Positions 27,065 to 36,669 of a stretch of 64,000 bases of DNA are shown here, piece by piece. This DNA is from Miltoncostaea sp963703045. GTDB lineage: Bacteria > Actinomycetota > Thermoleophilia > Miltoncostaeales > Miltoncostaeaceae. Below the pieces are notes generated by a model. That model ran no database searches. It saw nothing but the letters and a program-made list of their open reading frames with translations, and was not told the origin of the DNA. The position numbers and the translations under genes were made by a program. Numbering within the stretch: position 1 is the first letter of the stretch; every line of letters starts with the position of its first letter. The stretch is taken from positions 2,728,001-2,792,000 of the forward strand of contig OY969782.1 in NCBI GenBank assembly GCA_963703045.1, written 5' to 3'.

Positions 27065-27228
27065 CGGCGCCCTCCGGGCTGGGCCCGGCTCGACCCGGCT
27101 CGGCTCGGCCGCTCGGGGGTGCGCAGTACCCGCCCGCGGGGGCGCTCGGCCCGCCGGGTGACGCGCGCGACATGACGGCGCCCGCCGGGCCGGGCCCGGC
27201 CCGGCTCGGCGGCTAGGGGGTGCGCACC
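27017..27228. repeat. Degenerate 111-base tandem duplication of a convergent gene junction
   Basis: The stretch from 27017 repeats from 27128 with about ten substitutions and a short deletion. Both copies encode TR(L/P)RGRSARRV(M/T)RAT and a stop, the end of the DUF4349 protein, and both carry the end of the metallophosphoesterase (GGGGGTGCGCA) on the other side. The copy with intact downstream gene is the second. A simple slippage or unequal recombination event at a gene boundary explains it. Confidence 0.7.
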
Positions 27229-27869
27229 CGGGCGAGGTCGGCGGGGACGCGCTCGAGATGGGCGCGCAGACCCGATCGCCGGGCCTCGAGCCACGCCCAG
27301 CGCGGCCGCCGGTCGCCGTCGAGCGCCTCGCCGACGCTGCCCGGGTTGACGAACAGGCAGCCCTCGGCGCGGCGCACGAGCGGCACGTGGGTGTGTCCGC
27401 TGACGACGCACGCGGGTCGGCCGAGCGCACGCACCAGGCGTCGCAGCTCGCGGTCGGGGGTCGAGTCGTCGACCGCGTGGCGCGGATCGTCGGGCGAGCC
27501 GTGCATGACGACGACCGTGGCGCCCGCGAACGGCAGGCGCACGACCATGGGCAGCCAGGCGAGGTAGTCGAGGTTCTCGGTGCCGAGCTGGTTCGTGGTC
27601 CAGGCGCGCGAGCCCACGCGCGAGGCCTTGTGGCTGGCGGGGTCGCGTCGGGGCCGGGTGGCCACCTTGCGGTCGGTGTTGCCCATCACGCAGGGCCAGC
27701 CCAGATCGCGCACGGCGCTGACGCAGGCGTCGGGATCGGCGCCGCGCATCACGAGATCGCCGGTGCAGGCGCCGCGCGCCATGCCCGCCGCGGTCATCGC
27801 CTCGAGCACCGCCCGCAGAGCGGGGGCGTTGGCGTGCACGTCGCCCATCAGCCCGAATCGCTCAGGCAC
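27213..27869 (-). CDS. Calcineurin-like metallophosphoesterase
   Basis: The 218-residue protein has the full dinuclear-metal set: GLMGDVHAN, TGDLV, GNTD, VMHGS and SGHTHVP, in the spacing of the small YfcE/MJ0936 phosphodiesterases. It is cytoplasmic; the natural substrate is unknown. GTG overlaps the end of the CHAD gene by eight bases and it is the last gene of the exopolyphosphatase operon, which suggests a phosphate-ester or polyphosphate-related task. Confidence 0.85.
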   Translation of the reverse strand: MPERFGLMGDVHANAPALRAVLEAMTAAGMARGACTGDLVMRGADPDACVSAVRDLGWPCVMGNTDRKVATRPRRDPASHKASRVGSRAWTTNQLGTENLDYLAWLPMVVRLPFAGATVVVMHGSPDDPRHAVDDSTPDRELRRLVRALGRPACVVSGHTHVPLVRRAEGCLFVNPGSVGEALDGDRRPRWAWLEARRSGLRAHLERVPADLARVRTP

Positions 27870-28458
27870 CCGCGCCCCGCAGCGCGCCCTCGAGGCGCGG
27901 ACGGAAGCGCTCGGCCTTGAGCCGCCGCCACTCGTCGAGGAACCGGGCGTAGAGCTCGTCGCGCCGCCGCCGTTGCCGCCCGATCAGCGCGTGCACGCCC
28001 ACCCGCTCGTCGGACCGCCGGCCCTCCTCGAGCTCGCGGCGGAAGGCGCGGAAGGCCGCCTCGGAGGCGGGGCCCTCCCGGCGCCGGCGCGCGCTCGCCT
28101 CGCTCACCAGGCGGCGGGCGGCGCCGGCCTCGCGCGACTCGAGCCACGCGAGGTGCGCCTCGAGCATCGGTATCTGCACGTCGCAGTCGTGGATCTCGCC
28201 GAGCAGGTCCTGCAGCCCGCGCACCTCGGCCAGGAACGGCTCGAGGTCGGCCGCGAACGCGACCCCGAAGATCTCGAGCAGGTAGCGCAGGCGCTTGCAG
28301 GCGATGCGCATGTCGTGCAGCTCGGTCACGTTGCGCGGATCGGCCACCAGGCCGTCGAACGCGTACACCTCGTCGATGCGCACGGAGAGCACCCGTCGCG
28401 CGTTGGGGCGCAGCTTGGCGTCGGGGTCGAGGCCGGTGACGGGCCGCGGCTTCGCCAT
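27862..28458 (-). CDS. CHAD domain protein (second of two)
   Basis: CHAD domains are helical domains with conserved histidines and basic residues that bind inorganic polyphosphate. This 198-residue protein has ELHDMRIACKRLRYLLEIFG and LQDLLGEIHDCDVQIP, the two characteristic helices. A full CHAD is about 250-300 residues, so this is a compact version. ATG follows the TGA of the preceding CHAD gene with no spacing, so the two may assemble as partners. Confidence 0.85.
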   Translation of the reverse strand: MAKPRPVTGLDPDAKLRPNARRVLSVRIDEVYAFDGLVADPRNVTELHDMRIACKRLRYLLEIFGVAFAADLEPFLAEVRGLQDLLGEIHDCDVQIPMLEAHLAWLESREAGAARRLVSEASARRRREGPASEAAFRAFRRELEEGRRSDERVGVHALIGRQRRRRDELYARFLDEWRRLKAERFRPRLEGALRGAGA

Positions 28459-28971
28459 TCAGTCGGGCGGTCGGGGCTCGAGGGATGCCAGCCGCACGCC
28501 GGTGTGCGTGCCGACGTAGCGGTCGAGGCGCTTCTCGAAGCGCTCGCGCTCGATCCGCTCGAAGAGCGCGGCGATGTGCGGGTCCTCGGCGGCGCGCTCG
28601 GCGCGGTAGCGGGCGATCAGGCCCTCGAGCCCCGGGCGCTCGTCGTCGCGCATGTCCGGCAGCAGCCGGCTGAGGCCGTCGATCGCGACGTCGAGGTCGC
28701 GGGCGTCGCCGAGGACGTCGGTGATCTCCTTCACCTGACGCAGGTATGGGCGGAAGGAGCGACGGGGGAACGCGCCCTCGAAGGCGTCCATCGCGGCCCG
28801 CAACCGCCGCGACGAGACCCGCATGGCGTGGAGCTCCTCGATGTCCTCCCCCAGCAGCGTGCCCTCGTGGCGGCTCCACATCTCACGCCACCGGGTCAGG
28901 ATCACCCGGCCGGCCGCGTCGCGGAAGCGGGCGCCCGCGACGAGGCCCCGCACCTCCCACGCGCGGGCCAT
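28459..28971 (-). CDS. CHAD domain protein (first of two)
   Basis: The 170-residue protein has ELHAMRVSSRRLRAAMDAF and ITDVLGDARDLDVAID, matching the same conserved CHAD helices as the next gene. The two proteins are about 30 percent similar by eye over these motifs, so they look like an old duplication or one split double-CHAD protein. It begins six bases after the small upstream gene. Polyphosphate binding is the expected property. Confidence 0.83.
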   Translation of the reverse strand: MARAWEVRGLVAGARFRDAAGRVILTRWREMWSRHEGTLLGEDIEELHAMRVSSRRLRAAMDAFEGAFPRRSFRPYLRQVKEITDVLGDARDLDVAIDGLSRLLPDMRDDERPGLEGLIARYRAERAAEDPHIAALFERIERERFEKRLDRYVGTHTGVRLASLEPRPPD

Positions 28972-28977
28972 CCGGGA

Positions 28978-29307
28978 CTAGTCCGCCATCCGGCGACGCA
29001 CCATCACCGACTCGCGCACCGCCGCGCGCAGGCCCCGCCCGCTGGCGAGCACCGGCCAGTCGACGTCGAGCTCCATGCCCAGGTCGACCAGCGCACGCAC
29101 GATCTGCCCCTCGTCGATGCCGTCGCCCGACAGCTCGACGGCCTCGCGCAGCCATCGCCGCTGCGGCTTGGACAGCTCCACCGAGATCTGCTTGCGCGCG
29201 TCCTTGCGCCGGGTGCCGATGGCGCCGTCCGCCAGACGGACGTAGGTGCCGGCCGCGGCGCCCGCCGGCCCACCGAGCATCGACGTGTACGTGACCCCTC
29301 GTCTCAT
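28978..29307 (-). CDS. Small hypothetical protein in the polyphosphate operon
   Basis: A 109-residue protein with a Gly/Ala-rich N-terminus and a helical C-terminal half, KQISVELSKPQRRWLREAV and IDEGQIVRALVDLGMELDVD, a strand-helix-helix arrangement that resembles ribbon-helix-helix regulators. The ATG overlaps the stop of the AAA ATPase gene. A DNA-binding role is possible but not shown. Confidence 0.62.
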   Translation of the reverse strand: MRRGVTYTSMLGGPAGAAAGTYVRLADGAIGTRRKDARKQISVELSKPQRRWLREAVELSGDGIDEGQIVRALVDLGMELDVDWPVLASGRGLRAAVRESVMVRRRMAD

Positions 29308-30152
29308 GCGCGCTCCTCCTCGTGCGATCCGGCGGCGAGGCTGATGCGGCGGTCCTCGGCCAGGTCGCGGATGGTGTCCTCGCCGATCTGCTCCTCGCCG
29401 CGCGCCGCCGCGACGAAGAGGGCGTTGGCGAGCAGCAGGTTGACGAGCCGCGGGATGCCGCCGGTCTCGGCGTGCGCCGCCCGCGCCGCCCGCTTCGAGA
29501 TGATCCGCCGCTCGGCTCCGGCCACCCGCGTGCGGTGCTGGGCGTAGGCATCGACCTCGTCGGCGCCCATCGGCCCGAGGTGGTAGCGCACGACCACCCG
29601 CTGGTCGACCTGGGGCTGGCGCTGCACGCGGCCGGTCAGCTCCGGCTGCCCGAGCAATACCACGGGGGCGCCGGGCAGCCCGTCGCCGGGGTTGGTGAGC
29701 AGCCGCACCTCGTCGAGGGCGCGAGGGTCGAGGCGCTGGGCCTCGTCGATGGCGAGCACGGTGCGCCGGCCCTGCGCCGCCGCGGCGGCCAGCCGGGCGC
29801 GCACGCGCCCCGCCAGGCGCGCGGCCGAGCCGCCGGCGGGCTCGGCGCCCATCGCGGGGAGGAGCGCCGCGAGCAGGGCCGCGCCCGTGCGGGGCGGGTT
29901 GGAGACCTCGGCCACCACGAAGCCCTCGCCGTCGAGGGTGCGGCGCAGCGTCTGCGACAGCAGCGTCTTGCCGGCGCCGATCTCGCCGGTGATGACGACG
30001 AGCCCGCCGAGCTGCGTGATGCCGAACAGGATGCGGGCCAGCCCCTCGCGGTGATCGGCACGCTCGAAGGCGAAGCGGGGATCGGGCTCGAGCCGGAAGG
30101 GGGCCTCGGCCAAACCCCAGTGGCCCAGGTACGGAGGGGCCTCGGCACTCAC
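29304..30152 (-). CDS. AAA ATPase of the ExeA/GspA type
   Basis: The 282-residue protein has Walker A GEIGAGKTLLS, Walker B TVLAIDEAQRL, sensor LLTNPGD and the C-terminal lid typical of ExeA-like ATPases (GGIPRLVNLLL). It lacks the peptidoglycan-binding part of full GspA, so it is a soluble ATPase. It begins with GTG in the exopolyphosphatase stop codon. ExeA-like proteins serve secretion or act as clients of transposases; neither partner is here, and its place between Ppx and CHAD genes suggests an unreported association. Confidence 0.8.
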   Translation of the reverse strand: MSAEAPPYLGHWGLAEAPFRLEPDPRFAFERADHREGLARILFGITQLGGLVVITGEIGAGKTLLSQTLRRTLDGEGFVVAEVSNPPRTGAALLAALLPAMGAEPAGGSAARLAGRVRARLAAAAAQGRRTVLAIDEAQRLDPRALDEVRLLTNPGDGLPGAPVVLLGQPELTGRVQRQPQVDQRVVVRYHLGPMGADEVDAYAQHRTRVAGAERRIISKRAARAAHAETGGIPRLVNLLLANALFVAAARGEEQIGEDTIRDLAEDRRISLAAGSHEEERA

Positions 30153-31048
30153 CCGCCCGCCTCCAGCACCAGGCCCTCGCGCAGGCCGGATCGGCTGACG
30201 ACGACGGCGTCGAGGTCGAACGAGCGGCGCACCGCCTCGAGCGCGGCGGCGCCGGCGAGCGCCAGGCGCACCCGGGCCGGCTCGAGGTCGGTCGATTCGG
30301 CGAGGTCGTCGGCCGGGGCGCCCACCAGCCGCTCGACGGCGCGGACGAGGGCGTCGCGATCCAGGCGGTCCGATCCCGCGAGGGCGGCGAGGGCGGTCGC
30401 CGATCCCCCGGTGGCCGTCGCCTCGTCGGCCGCGATGGGCACGCTCACCGGATCGACCATCTCCCGCACGGCGGCGATCATCGGCTCGAGCACGTCGATC
30501 GGCGGGGGGTCGGGAGGGCCGAAGCGCTCGGTGAGCACGCGCACCCCGATCGGCAGCGAAGTGGCCCACCGCAGGTGGCCGCCCTCGCCCCCCATCAGCT
30601 CGAGGCTGCCGCCGCCGAGGTCGACCGCGAGCAGGGGGTCGGGGACACCGGCGGCGACGATGCCCCGGAACGCCAGCTCGGCCTCCTCGGCGCCCGTGAG
30701 CACGCGCGGCACGACCCCCGCCGCCGCGGCGAGCCGGTCGAGCAGCTCGGCGGCGTTGCCGGCGATGCGGGCGGGCGCGGTGCAGGCAACCACGATGCGG
30801 CGGGCGCCGAGCCGCGTCGCCTCGGCCACCATCTGGCGGACGGTCGCCTCGACCAGGTCGAGGCCCTCCGTCGCGATGCGCCCCCCCGGCCGCAGGCCGG
30901 CGCCGATCGCGGTCATCGCGCTGCCGCTCGCCAGCGGCTCCACCCTGCCGCGCGCCACGCGGGCGACCAGCAGGCGGGTGGTGTTCGTCCCGACGTCGAT
31001 CGCGGCGATCGGCGCCGATGTCTCGAGTTCGGGCTCGTGGCGTGTCAC
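30149..31048 (-). CDS. ppx: Exopolyphosphatase / guanosine pentaphosphate phosphatase (Ppx/GppA)
   Basis: Releases phosphate from the ends of inorganic polyphosphate, or converts pppGpp to ppGpp. The 299-residue protein is the short actinobacterial type with the ASKHA phosphate loops AIDVGTNTTRLLVA and AVDLGGGSLELMGG and the catalytic Glu region TGAEEAELAF. GTG 31048 was chosen because the fold begins ten residues later. TACACT at 31071-31076 is a candidate -10 box. It leads a gapless operon with the ATPase, two CHAD proteins and a phosphoesterase. Confidence 0.9.
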   Translation of the reverse strand: MTRHEPELETSAPIAAIDVGTNTTRLLVARVARGRVEPLASGSAMTAIGAGLRPGGRIATEGLDLVEATVRQMVAEATRLGARRIVVACTAPARIAGNAAELLDRLAAAAGVVPRVLTGAEEAELAFRGIVAAGVPDPLLAVDLGGGSLELMGGEGGHLRWATSLPIGVRVLTERFGPPDPPPIDVLEPMIAAVREMVDPVSVPIAADEATATGGSATALAALAGSDRLDRDALVRAVERLVGAPADDLAESTDLEPARVRLALAGAAALEAVRRSFDLDAVVVSRSGLREGLVLEAGG

Positions 31049-31113
31049 GTCGGCATCCGCGGAGGCGCCGAGTGTACCGGTGTCCCCCGGGGCCGAGCAC
31101 GGCCCCCGACCTG

Positions 31114-31425
31114 TTACATCGCGGTGCCCCGCCGCCCCGGTGTGCGCCGGCGCGCGACCACCCGCGCCCGCATGAGGGCCAGGCCGCCGATCGTCGCGGC
31201 GACGAGCGCGAGGCGGCCCTGGCCGGCGACGACCGCGCCGCCTCCGGGCGTCGATGCGAGGGCCGCGAGCAGGAAGCCGGCGGCGAGCCCGAGCGCGTAG
31301 AGCGCGACGGTCGCGGCCTGCGGCACCCGCGAGCGGCGGCGCGGCGGCGGCACCGCCCGCAGGCGGGGGCGGGGGGCGGCGACGGCCCGGACGGGGAGGG
31401 CGGAGGAGCGGGCGGTTGCGTGCAT
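31114..31425 (-). CDS. Small membrane protein under an SOS-box promoter
   Basis: The 103-residue protein has a basic, Pro/Arg-rich cytoplasmic start (about 1-43), two membrane helices (about 48-68 and 72-92) and an Arg-rich end. The basic N-terminus followed by a membrane helix recalls actinobacterial SOS-induced division suppressors (YneA and Rv2719c types), though no LysM domain follows. ATG 31425 lies seven bases after a TACTGT -10 box, so the mRNA should be leaderless, and both promoter elements sit inside palindromes matching the LexA operator. It is divergent from mraZ at the head of the division cluster and 65 bases upstream of ppx. A role as damage-induced division inhibitor is an inference. 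Confidence 0.7.
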   Translation of the reverse strand: MHATARSSALPVRAVAAPRPRLRAVPPPRRRSRVPQAATVALYALGLAAGFLLAALASTPGGGAVVAGQGRLALVAATIGGLALMRARVVARRRTPGRRGTAM

Positions 31426-31429
31426 GGGG

Positions 31430-31443
31430 CGAACAGTAGTTCG
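31430..31443. promoter_or_regulatory. LexA (SOS) box 1, over the -10 element
   Basis: CGAACAGTAGTTCG is a perfect CGAAC-N4-GTTCG palindrome, the core of the actinobacterial SOS box. The minus-strand -10 box TACTGT (31433-31438) is inside it, so LexA binding would block RNA polymerase. Confidence 0.7.
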
Positions 31444-31461
31444 TGCCTCGGACGCGAACAA
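31433..31461 (-). promoter_or_regulatory. Promoter of the SOS-controlled membrane protein
   Basis: On the minus strand TTGTTC (31461-31456) and TACTGT (31438-31433) are 17 bases apart, with the ATG seven bases further. Each element is contained in one LexA-type palindrome. Confidence 0.65.
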
Positions 31462-31468
31462 GTGTTCT
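31455..31468. promoter_or_regulatory. LexA (SOS) box 2, over the -35 element
   Basis: CGAACAAGTGTTCT fits the Gram-positive SOS consensus CGAACRNRYGTTYC in 13 of 14 positions. Its centre is 25 bases from box 1, and it covers the -35 element of the minus-strand promoter. Confidence 0.7.
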
Positions 31469-31580
31469 GCAACGCCGCCGGCGCAACGCCGCGTGCAGGG
31501 GGGCTCGCCTGCCCCTGACCGTTGCGCGGGGGGTGCGCGGGGGAAATCCCGTACGGATGGGGGGAGACTGGATTGCCTGG

Positions 31581-31605
31581 TGGGGCTGGGTGGGGTAGCG
31601 TGGGG
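31581..31605 (+). promoter_or_regulatory. MraZ-binding repeats and -10 box of mraZ
   Basis: TGGGG occurs at 31581, 31591 and 31601, exactly ten bases apart, matching the known MraZ operator of TGGGN repeats separated by five bases. TAGCGT (31596-31601) between the last two repeats is the likely -10 box, six bases before ATG. Binding of MraZ to its own repeats would occlude this promoter. Confidence 0.75.
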
Positions 31606-31607
31606 CC

Positions 31608-32060
31608 ATGCAACGGCGGCTGCTGAGCGGGAGCTACGAGTGCAGCTTGGACAGCAGGTCCCGGCTGGCCATCCCCGCGAAGCTCCGCGAGCCGTTCGCG
31701 GAGGGGGCCATGGTCGGCTGGTGGATCGATGAGTGTCTCGTCCTGGTGCCGAGCGTCGACTGGACCTCGCTCGTCGACGGCACCTTCGGGACGATGAGCG
31801 TGCTCGACGACGAGGCGCGCGATCTCTCGCGGTTCATCCTCGCGGGCGCCTTCAGCCACGAGCTCGACAAGCAGGGCCGCGTGCCGCTGACCGCCGAGCT
31901 GCGGGAGCACGCCGGCATCGAGGGCGCGAAGGTCCGCCTGATCGGGGTGGGCGGGTACCTGGAGATCTGGGATCCGGCGCGCCTCGCCGAGAAGTTCGCC
32001 ACGCTGCGCCGTGAGGGGGTGTCCCACCGTGCCAAGCGCCTTGCCGCTCGAGTCGCGTAG
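31608..32060 (+). CDS. mraZ: Transcriptional regulator MraZ
   Basis: MraZ is a ring-forming AbrB-like regulator that represses its own division operon. The 150-residue protein has the two SpoVT/AbrB half-domains with their DxxxR signatures, DSRSR near residue 16 and DKQGR near residue 87. The ATG is right after three spaced TGGGG operator repeats. It is the first gene of the division and cell-wall cluster and overlaps rsmH. Confidence 0.95.
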   Translation: MQRRLLSGSYECSLDSRSRLAIPAKLREPFAEGAMVGWWIDECLVLVPSVDWTSLVDGTFGTMSVLDDEARDLSRFILAGAFSHELDKQGRVPLTAELREHAGIEGAKVRLIGVGGYLEIWDPARLAEKFATLRREGVSHRAKRLAARVA

Positions 32061-33006
32061 GCCTTCCCGGGGCCACGAGCCGGTCCTGGCCGACGAGGTC
32101 GTGCGCCTGCTCGCGCCCCGTGCCGGGGAGACCGTGGTCGACTGCACCTTCGGAGGAGGCGGGCACGCCCGCCGCATCGCGCCCGCCCTCGGCGAGGGGG
32201 GCCGGTACATCGCCATCGACCGCGATCCGTCCGCCCGCCAGTGGTTCGCCGACCTCGCCGACGACGTGGTCTGCGAGATGAGGTTCATCCACGCCAACTT
32301 CGCCGACGCGCTGCCGCGCCTGGCCGATCAGGGCCTGCGCGCCGACATCGTGCTGATGGACCTCGGGCTCTCGTCCATGCAGGTCGACCAGCCCGAGCGC
32401 GGGTTCTCGTACTCGCGGCAGGCGCCGCTCGACATGCGCATGGACCCGGCCCGCGGCGAGTCCGCGGCCGATCTGGTGGCCGCCGCGTCCGAGCGCGAGC
32501 TGGCCGATCTCATGCGCACCTACGGCGAGGAGCGCTACGCGCGACCGATCGCCCGCGCCATCGTGCGCCGCCGGGCCTCGGAGGCCATCACCACCACGGG
32601 CGACCTGGTGGAGATCGTCCGCTCGGCCGTGCCGACGCCGGCGCTGTTCGCCGGCGGCCACCCGGCCAAGCGGGTCTTCCAGGCGCTGCGGATCGCGGTC
32701 AACGACGAGCTCGGCAGCCTCGAGCGCGGTCTCGAGGGGGCCTTCACGCTGCTGGCGGACGAGGGGCGCCTCGGCGTGATCTCGTTCCACTCGCTCGAGG
32801 ACCGCATGGTCAAGCGGTTCATGCGCGAGCGCAGCATCGGCTGCATCTGCCCGCCGGACATGCCGGTCTGCGGCTGCGGCCACACGGCCGAGGGCGCGCT
32901 GCTCGCGGGCAAGGCGCAGCGGCCGCGCCAGGCCGAGCTCGACCGCAACCCCCGTGCGCGCTCGGCGCTGCTGCGCGGCGTGCGGCGGCTGGGGGCGGCG
33001 TCGTGA
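32029..33006 (+). CDS. rsmH: 16S rRNA (cytosine(1402)-N(4))-methyltransferase RsmH
   Basis: Methylates N4 of C1402 in the ribosomal P site using S-adenosylmethionine. The 325-residue protein has HEPVLADEVV, DCTFGGGGHARR (SAM loop), DRDPSA, MDLGLSSMQVD, HPAKRVFQALRIAVNDEL and ISFHSLEDRMVK. GTG 32029 was chosen because GAGGGGGT is eight bases upstream; GTG 32011 is possible. It overlaps the mraZ end and is followed by the ftsL-like gene in a GTGA overlap. Confidence 0.95.
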   Translation: MPSALPLESRRPSRGHEPVLADEVVRLLAPRAGETVVDCTFGGGGHARRIAPALGEGGRYIAIDRDPSARQWFADLADDVVCEMRFIHANFADALPRLADQGLRADIVLMDLGLSSMQVDQPERGFSYSRQAPLDMRMDPARGESAADLVAAASERELADLMRTYGEERYARPIARAIVRRRASEAITTTGDLVEIVRSAVPTPALFAGGHPAKRVFQALRIAVNDELGSLERGLEGAFTLLADEGRLGVISFHSLEDRMVKRFMRERSIGCICPPDMPVCGCGHTAEGALLAGKAQRPRQAELDRNPRARSALLRGVRRLGAAS

Positions 33007-33416
33007 GCACCCGCGCAGCCGCCTCGGCCCGCGTGCGCGTGACGGGTGCGGCGACCGCCGTCGCCCGTCCCCGCCCCGGGGACGACCCGCACGCCCGCCC
33101 GGCGCCGCCGCGAGCGCGCCCGCGCGCGGTGCCGGCCCGGCGATCGCGCCCCGGCCTGCGCCTCGGTCCGCTCGTCATCCCGCTGGTCGCCCTCATCCTC
33201 GGGGGCATCGTGTGGGTCAACGTCGCAAAGCTCTCCCTCACCAACGAGACCGGCAAGGTGATCGAGAAGGCGCGCGTCGTCGAGGGGCAGACGGCGCGCC
33301 TCAAGAGCGATCTCGAGCAGCGTGACGCCGCCGTGCGCCGCAACGCGCAGGTCACGCTCGGCATGGTCTCGCCGGGACCCGACTCGGTGACCTACCTGGA
33401 CCCGCTGGACCCCTGA
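33003..33416 (+). CDS. ftsL: FtsL-like cell division protein
   Basis: A 137-residue bitopic protein: long basic Pro/Arg-rich cytoplasmic start (about 1-52), one membrane helix (about 54-74) and an outer coiled-coil part (TGKVIEKARVVEGQTARLKSD). Size, topology and position between rsmH and ftsI are those of FtsL, which forms a complex with FtsQ and FtsB at the septum. Sequence identity among FtsL proteins is low, so the call rests on context and topology. TGATG couples it to ftsI. Confidence 0.8.
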   Translation: MSTRAAASARVRVTGAATAVARPRPGDDPHARPAPPRARPRAVPARRSRPGLRLGPLVIPLVALILGGIVWVNVAKLSLTNETGKVIEKARVVEGQTARLKSDLEQRDAAVRRNAQVTLGMVSPGPDSVTYLDPLDP

Positions 33417-35149
33417 TGCCGTCCGGCTCGTCCCGGCGGCCGCCGGCGCGCCCCCGCGCCGGCCGGCGACGCCGCGATCCCGCACGGGCGTCGCGCGCCA
33501 GCGCTCCCGGCGCATCCGCGTGCTCGCCGGGCTCGCCCTGCTCATGTTCTGCATGCTCGGCGCCCGCGCCGCATTCCTCGGCACCGTGCGCGCCGACGAC
33601 CTGTCGGCGCGCGGCCTCTCGCAGAACCGCCACGAGAGCGTGCTGCTCGCCCAGCGGGGGTCGATCCAGGCGAACGACGGGACCGATCTCGCCACCGACC
33701 GGCTGGCCGTCGACGTCACGGCGTCGCCCAACCTGATCCTCGACCCCCAGGCCGTGGCCGCGAAGCTCGGTCCGGCGCTCGGACGCGACCCGAACGTCCT
33801 CGCCAACACCCTGTCGCAGGACGGCACCTACGCCGTGCTCGCGCGCGACGTCACCCCCGCGCGCGCCGACCGTGCCCGCGCGCTCGGCATCGCGGGCATC
33901 TACTTCTCCGACACCTACCAGCGCTTCCTGCCGGGCGGCGCCCTCGCGGCCCAGCTCGTCGGCCTCACGAACGACGAGCACGCCGGCCTGGCCGGCCTCG
34001 AGCAGTCGCTCGACGGCGTCCTCACGGGGACACCGGGCCGGCGGGTCGAGGTGCGCGACGTGTTCGGGCGCCCGATCCAGGTGCTCGCCGACCGACCGGC
34101 CGTCCCGGGCAGGGACGTGCAGCTCACGATCTCCCCGGCGATCCAGGCCGAGGTCGAGCGGGTGCTGGCGGCGACGCGCGAGGAGTACGGCGCCCGGCGG
34201 GCGATGGGCGTGGTCATGGACCCCCGCGACGGATCGATCCTCGCGATGGCGACCGTGCCCCGCTTCAACCCCAACAAGCGCGAGACGATCAACCAGGAGC
34301 AGGTCAGCAACCGGCCGGTGACCGAGACCTTCGAGCCCGGCTCGACGTTCAAGATCGTGACCCTGGCCGGGGCGCTCGACGACGGAGTGGTCACGCCCTC
34401 CACGTCCTTCGACCTGCCCGAGGAGTACACCCTCTACGACCGCACCCTCACGGACTCCCACGAGCGCGACGCGGTCACGCTCACGGCGACGCAGATCCTC
34501 GAGCAGTCGAGCAACATCGGCACCGTCAAGATCGCCGAGCGCCTGACCGAGCAGCGCCTGCAGGCGTGGATCGCCCGCTTCGGCTTCGGCACGCCCACCG
34601 GCATCGACTACCCCGGCGAGGTGATCGGCCTCGTGCCCCCGCCGGGGGACTGGTCGGGGGTGTCGATCCTCAACATCCCGATCGGTCAGGGCGTGGAGGT
34701 CAGCCTCGTGCAGCTCACGCGGGCGTTCGCGGCGATCGCCAACGGCGGCCGGCTGGTGACCCCGCACGTGGTCGCCTCGGTCGACGGCGAGCCGGTGCCG
34801 GTCGATCCGGGTCGCCAGATCATGTACCCCCGCACCGCGGGCCAGGTCGAACAAGATGCTGCGCGAGGTGGTCTCGACCGACGGCACCGGCACGCTCGCC
34901 CAGGTGAAGGGCTACGAGGTGGCGGGCAAGACCGGCACCGCGCAGAAGCTCGTGAACGGCGCCTACAGCGACACCGTCTTCACCTCGTCGTTCGTGGGCT
35001 ACGTCCCGGCCGACGACCCCCAGCTGCTGATCGCGGTCGTGGTCGACGAGCCGTCGTCGACCGGCGCGTACTACGGGGGGGACGTCGCGGCCCCGGCCTT
35101 CGAGCAGATCGCCGAGCTGTCGCTCCAGAACCTGCTGATCGCACCCTGA
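33416..35149 (+). CDS. ftsI: Penicillin-binding protein 2/3 (FtsI), frame broken twice
   Basis: A septal transpeptidase that cross-links peptidoglycan. It has a membrane anchor, a dimerisation domain, and the transpeptidase motifs GSTFKIV (SxxK) and QSSN (SxN) in one frame, but GKTGTAQ (KTG) in the +1 frame. The second break is at 34849, where GTCGAAC should read GTCAAC. The first lies near the start: ATG 33416 overlaps the ftsL stop, yet the membrane anchor is in another frame; one more C in the CCCCC run at 33451-33455 joins them into a basic cytoplasmic tail. Without that repair the first start in frame is GTG 33520. Both breaks look like sequence errors in an essential gene. Confidence 0.88.
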
Positions 35150-35167
35150 CCGGCGGGCGGGTGCTGG

Positions 35168-35173
35168 TAGTGT
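35168..35173 (+). promoter_or_regulatory. Candidate internal -10 box before murE
   Basis: TAGTGT ten bases before the murE ATG, in the 34-base gap after ftsI, could start a separate mur transcript with a leader of only a few bases. Confidence 0.35.
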
Positions 35174-35183
35174 CGGCGCCCGC

Positions 35184-36665
<1,482 letters not shown>

Positions 36666-36669
<4 letters not shown>

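Noticed and set aside
29304..30152. Transposition ATPase (TniB/IstB) or mobile element remnant
   Set aside because: The ATPase is ExeA-like, no transposase, inverted repeats or target duplications are nearby, and gene overlaps show it is a stable operon member.
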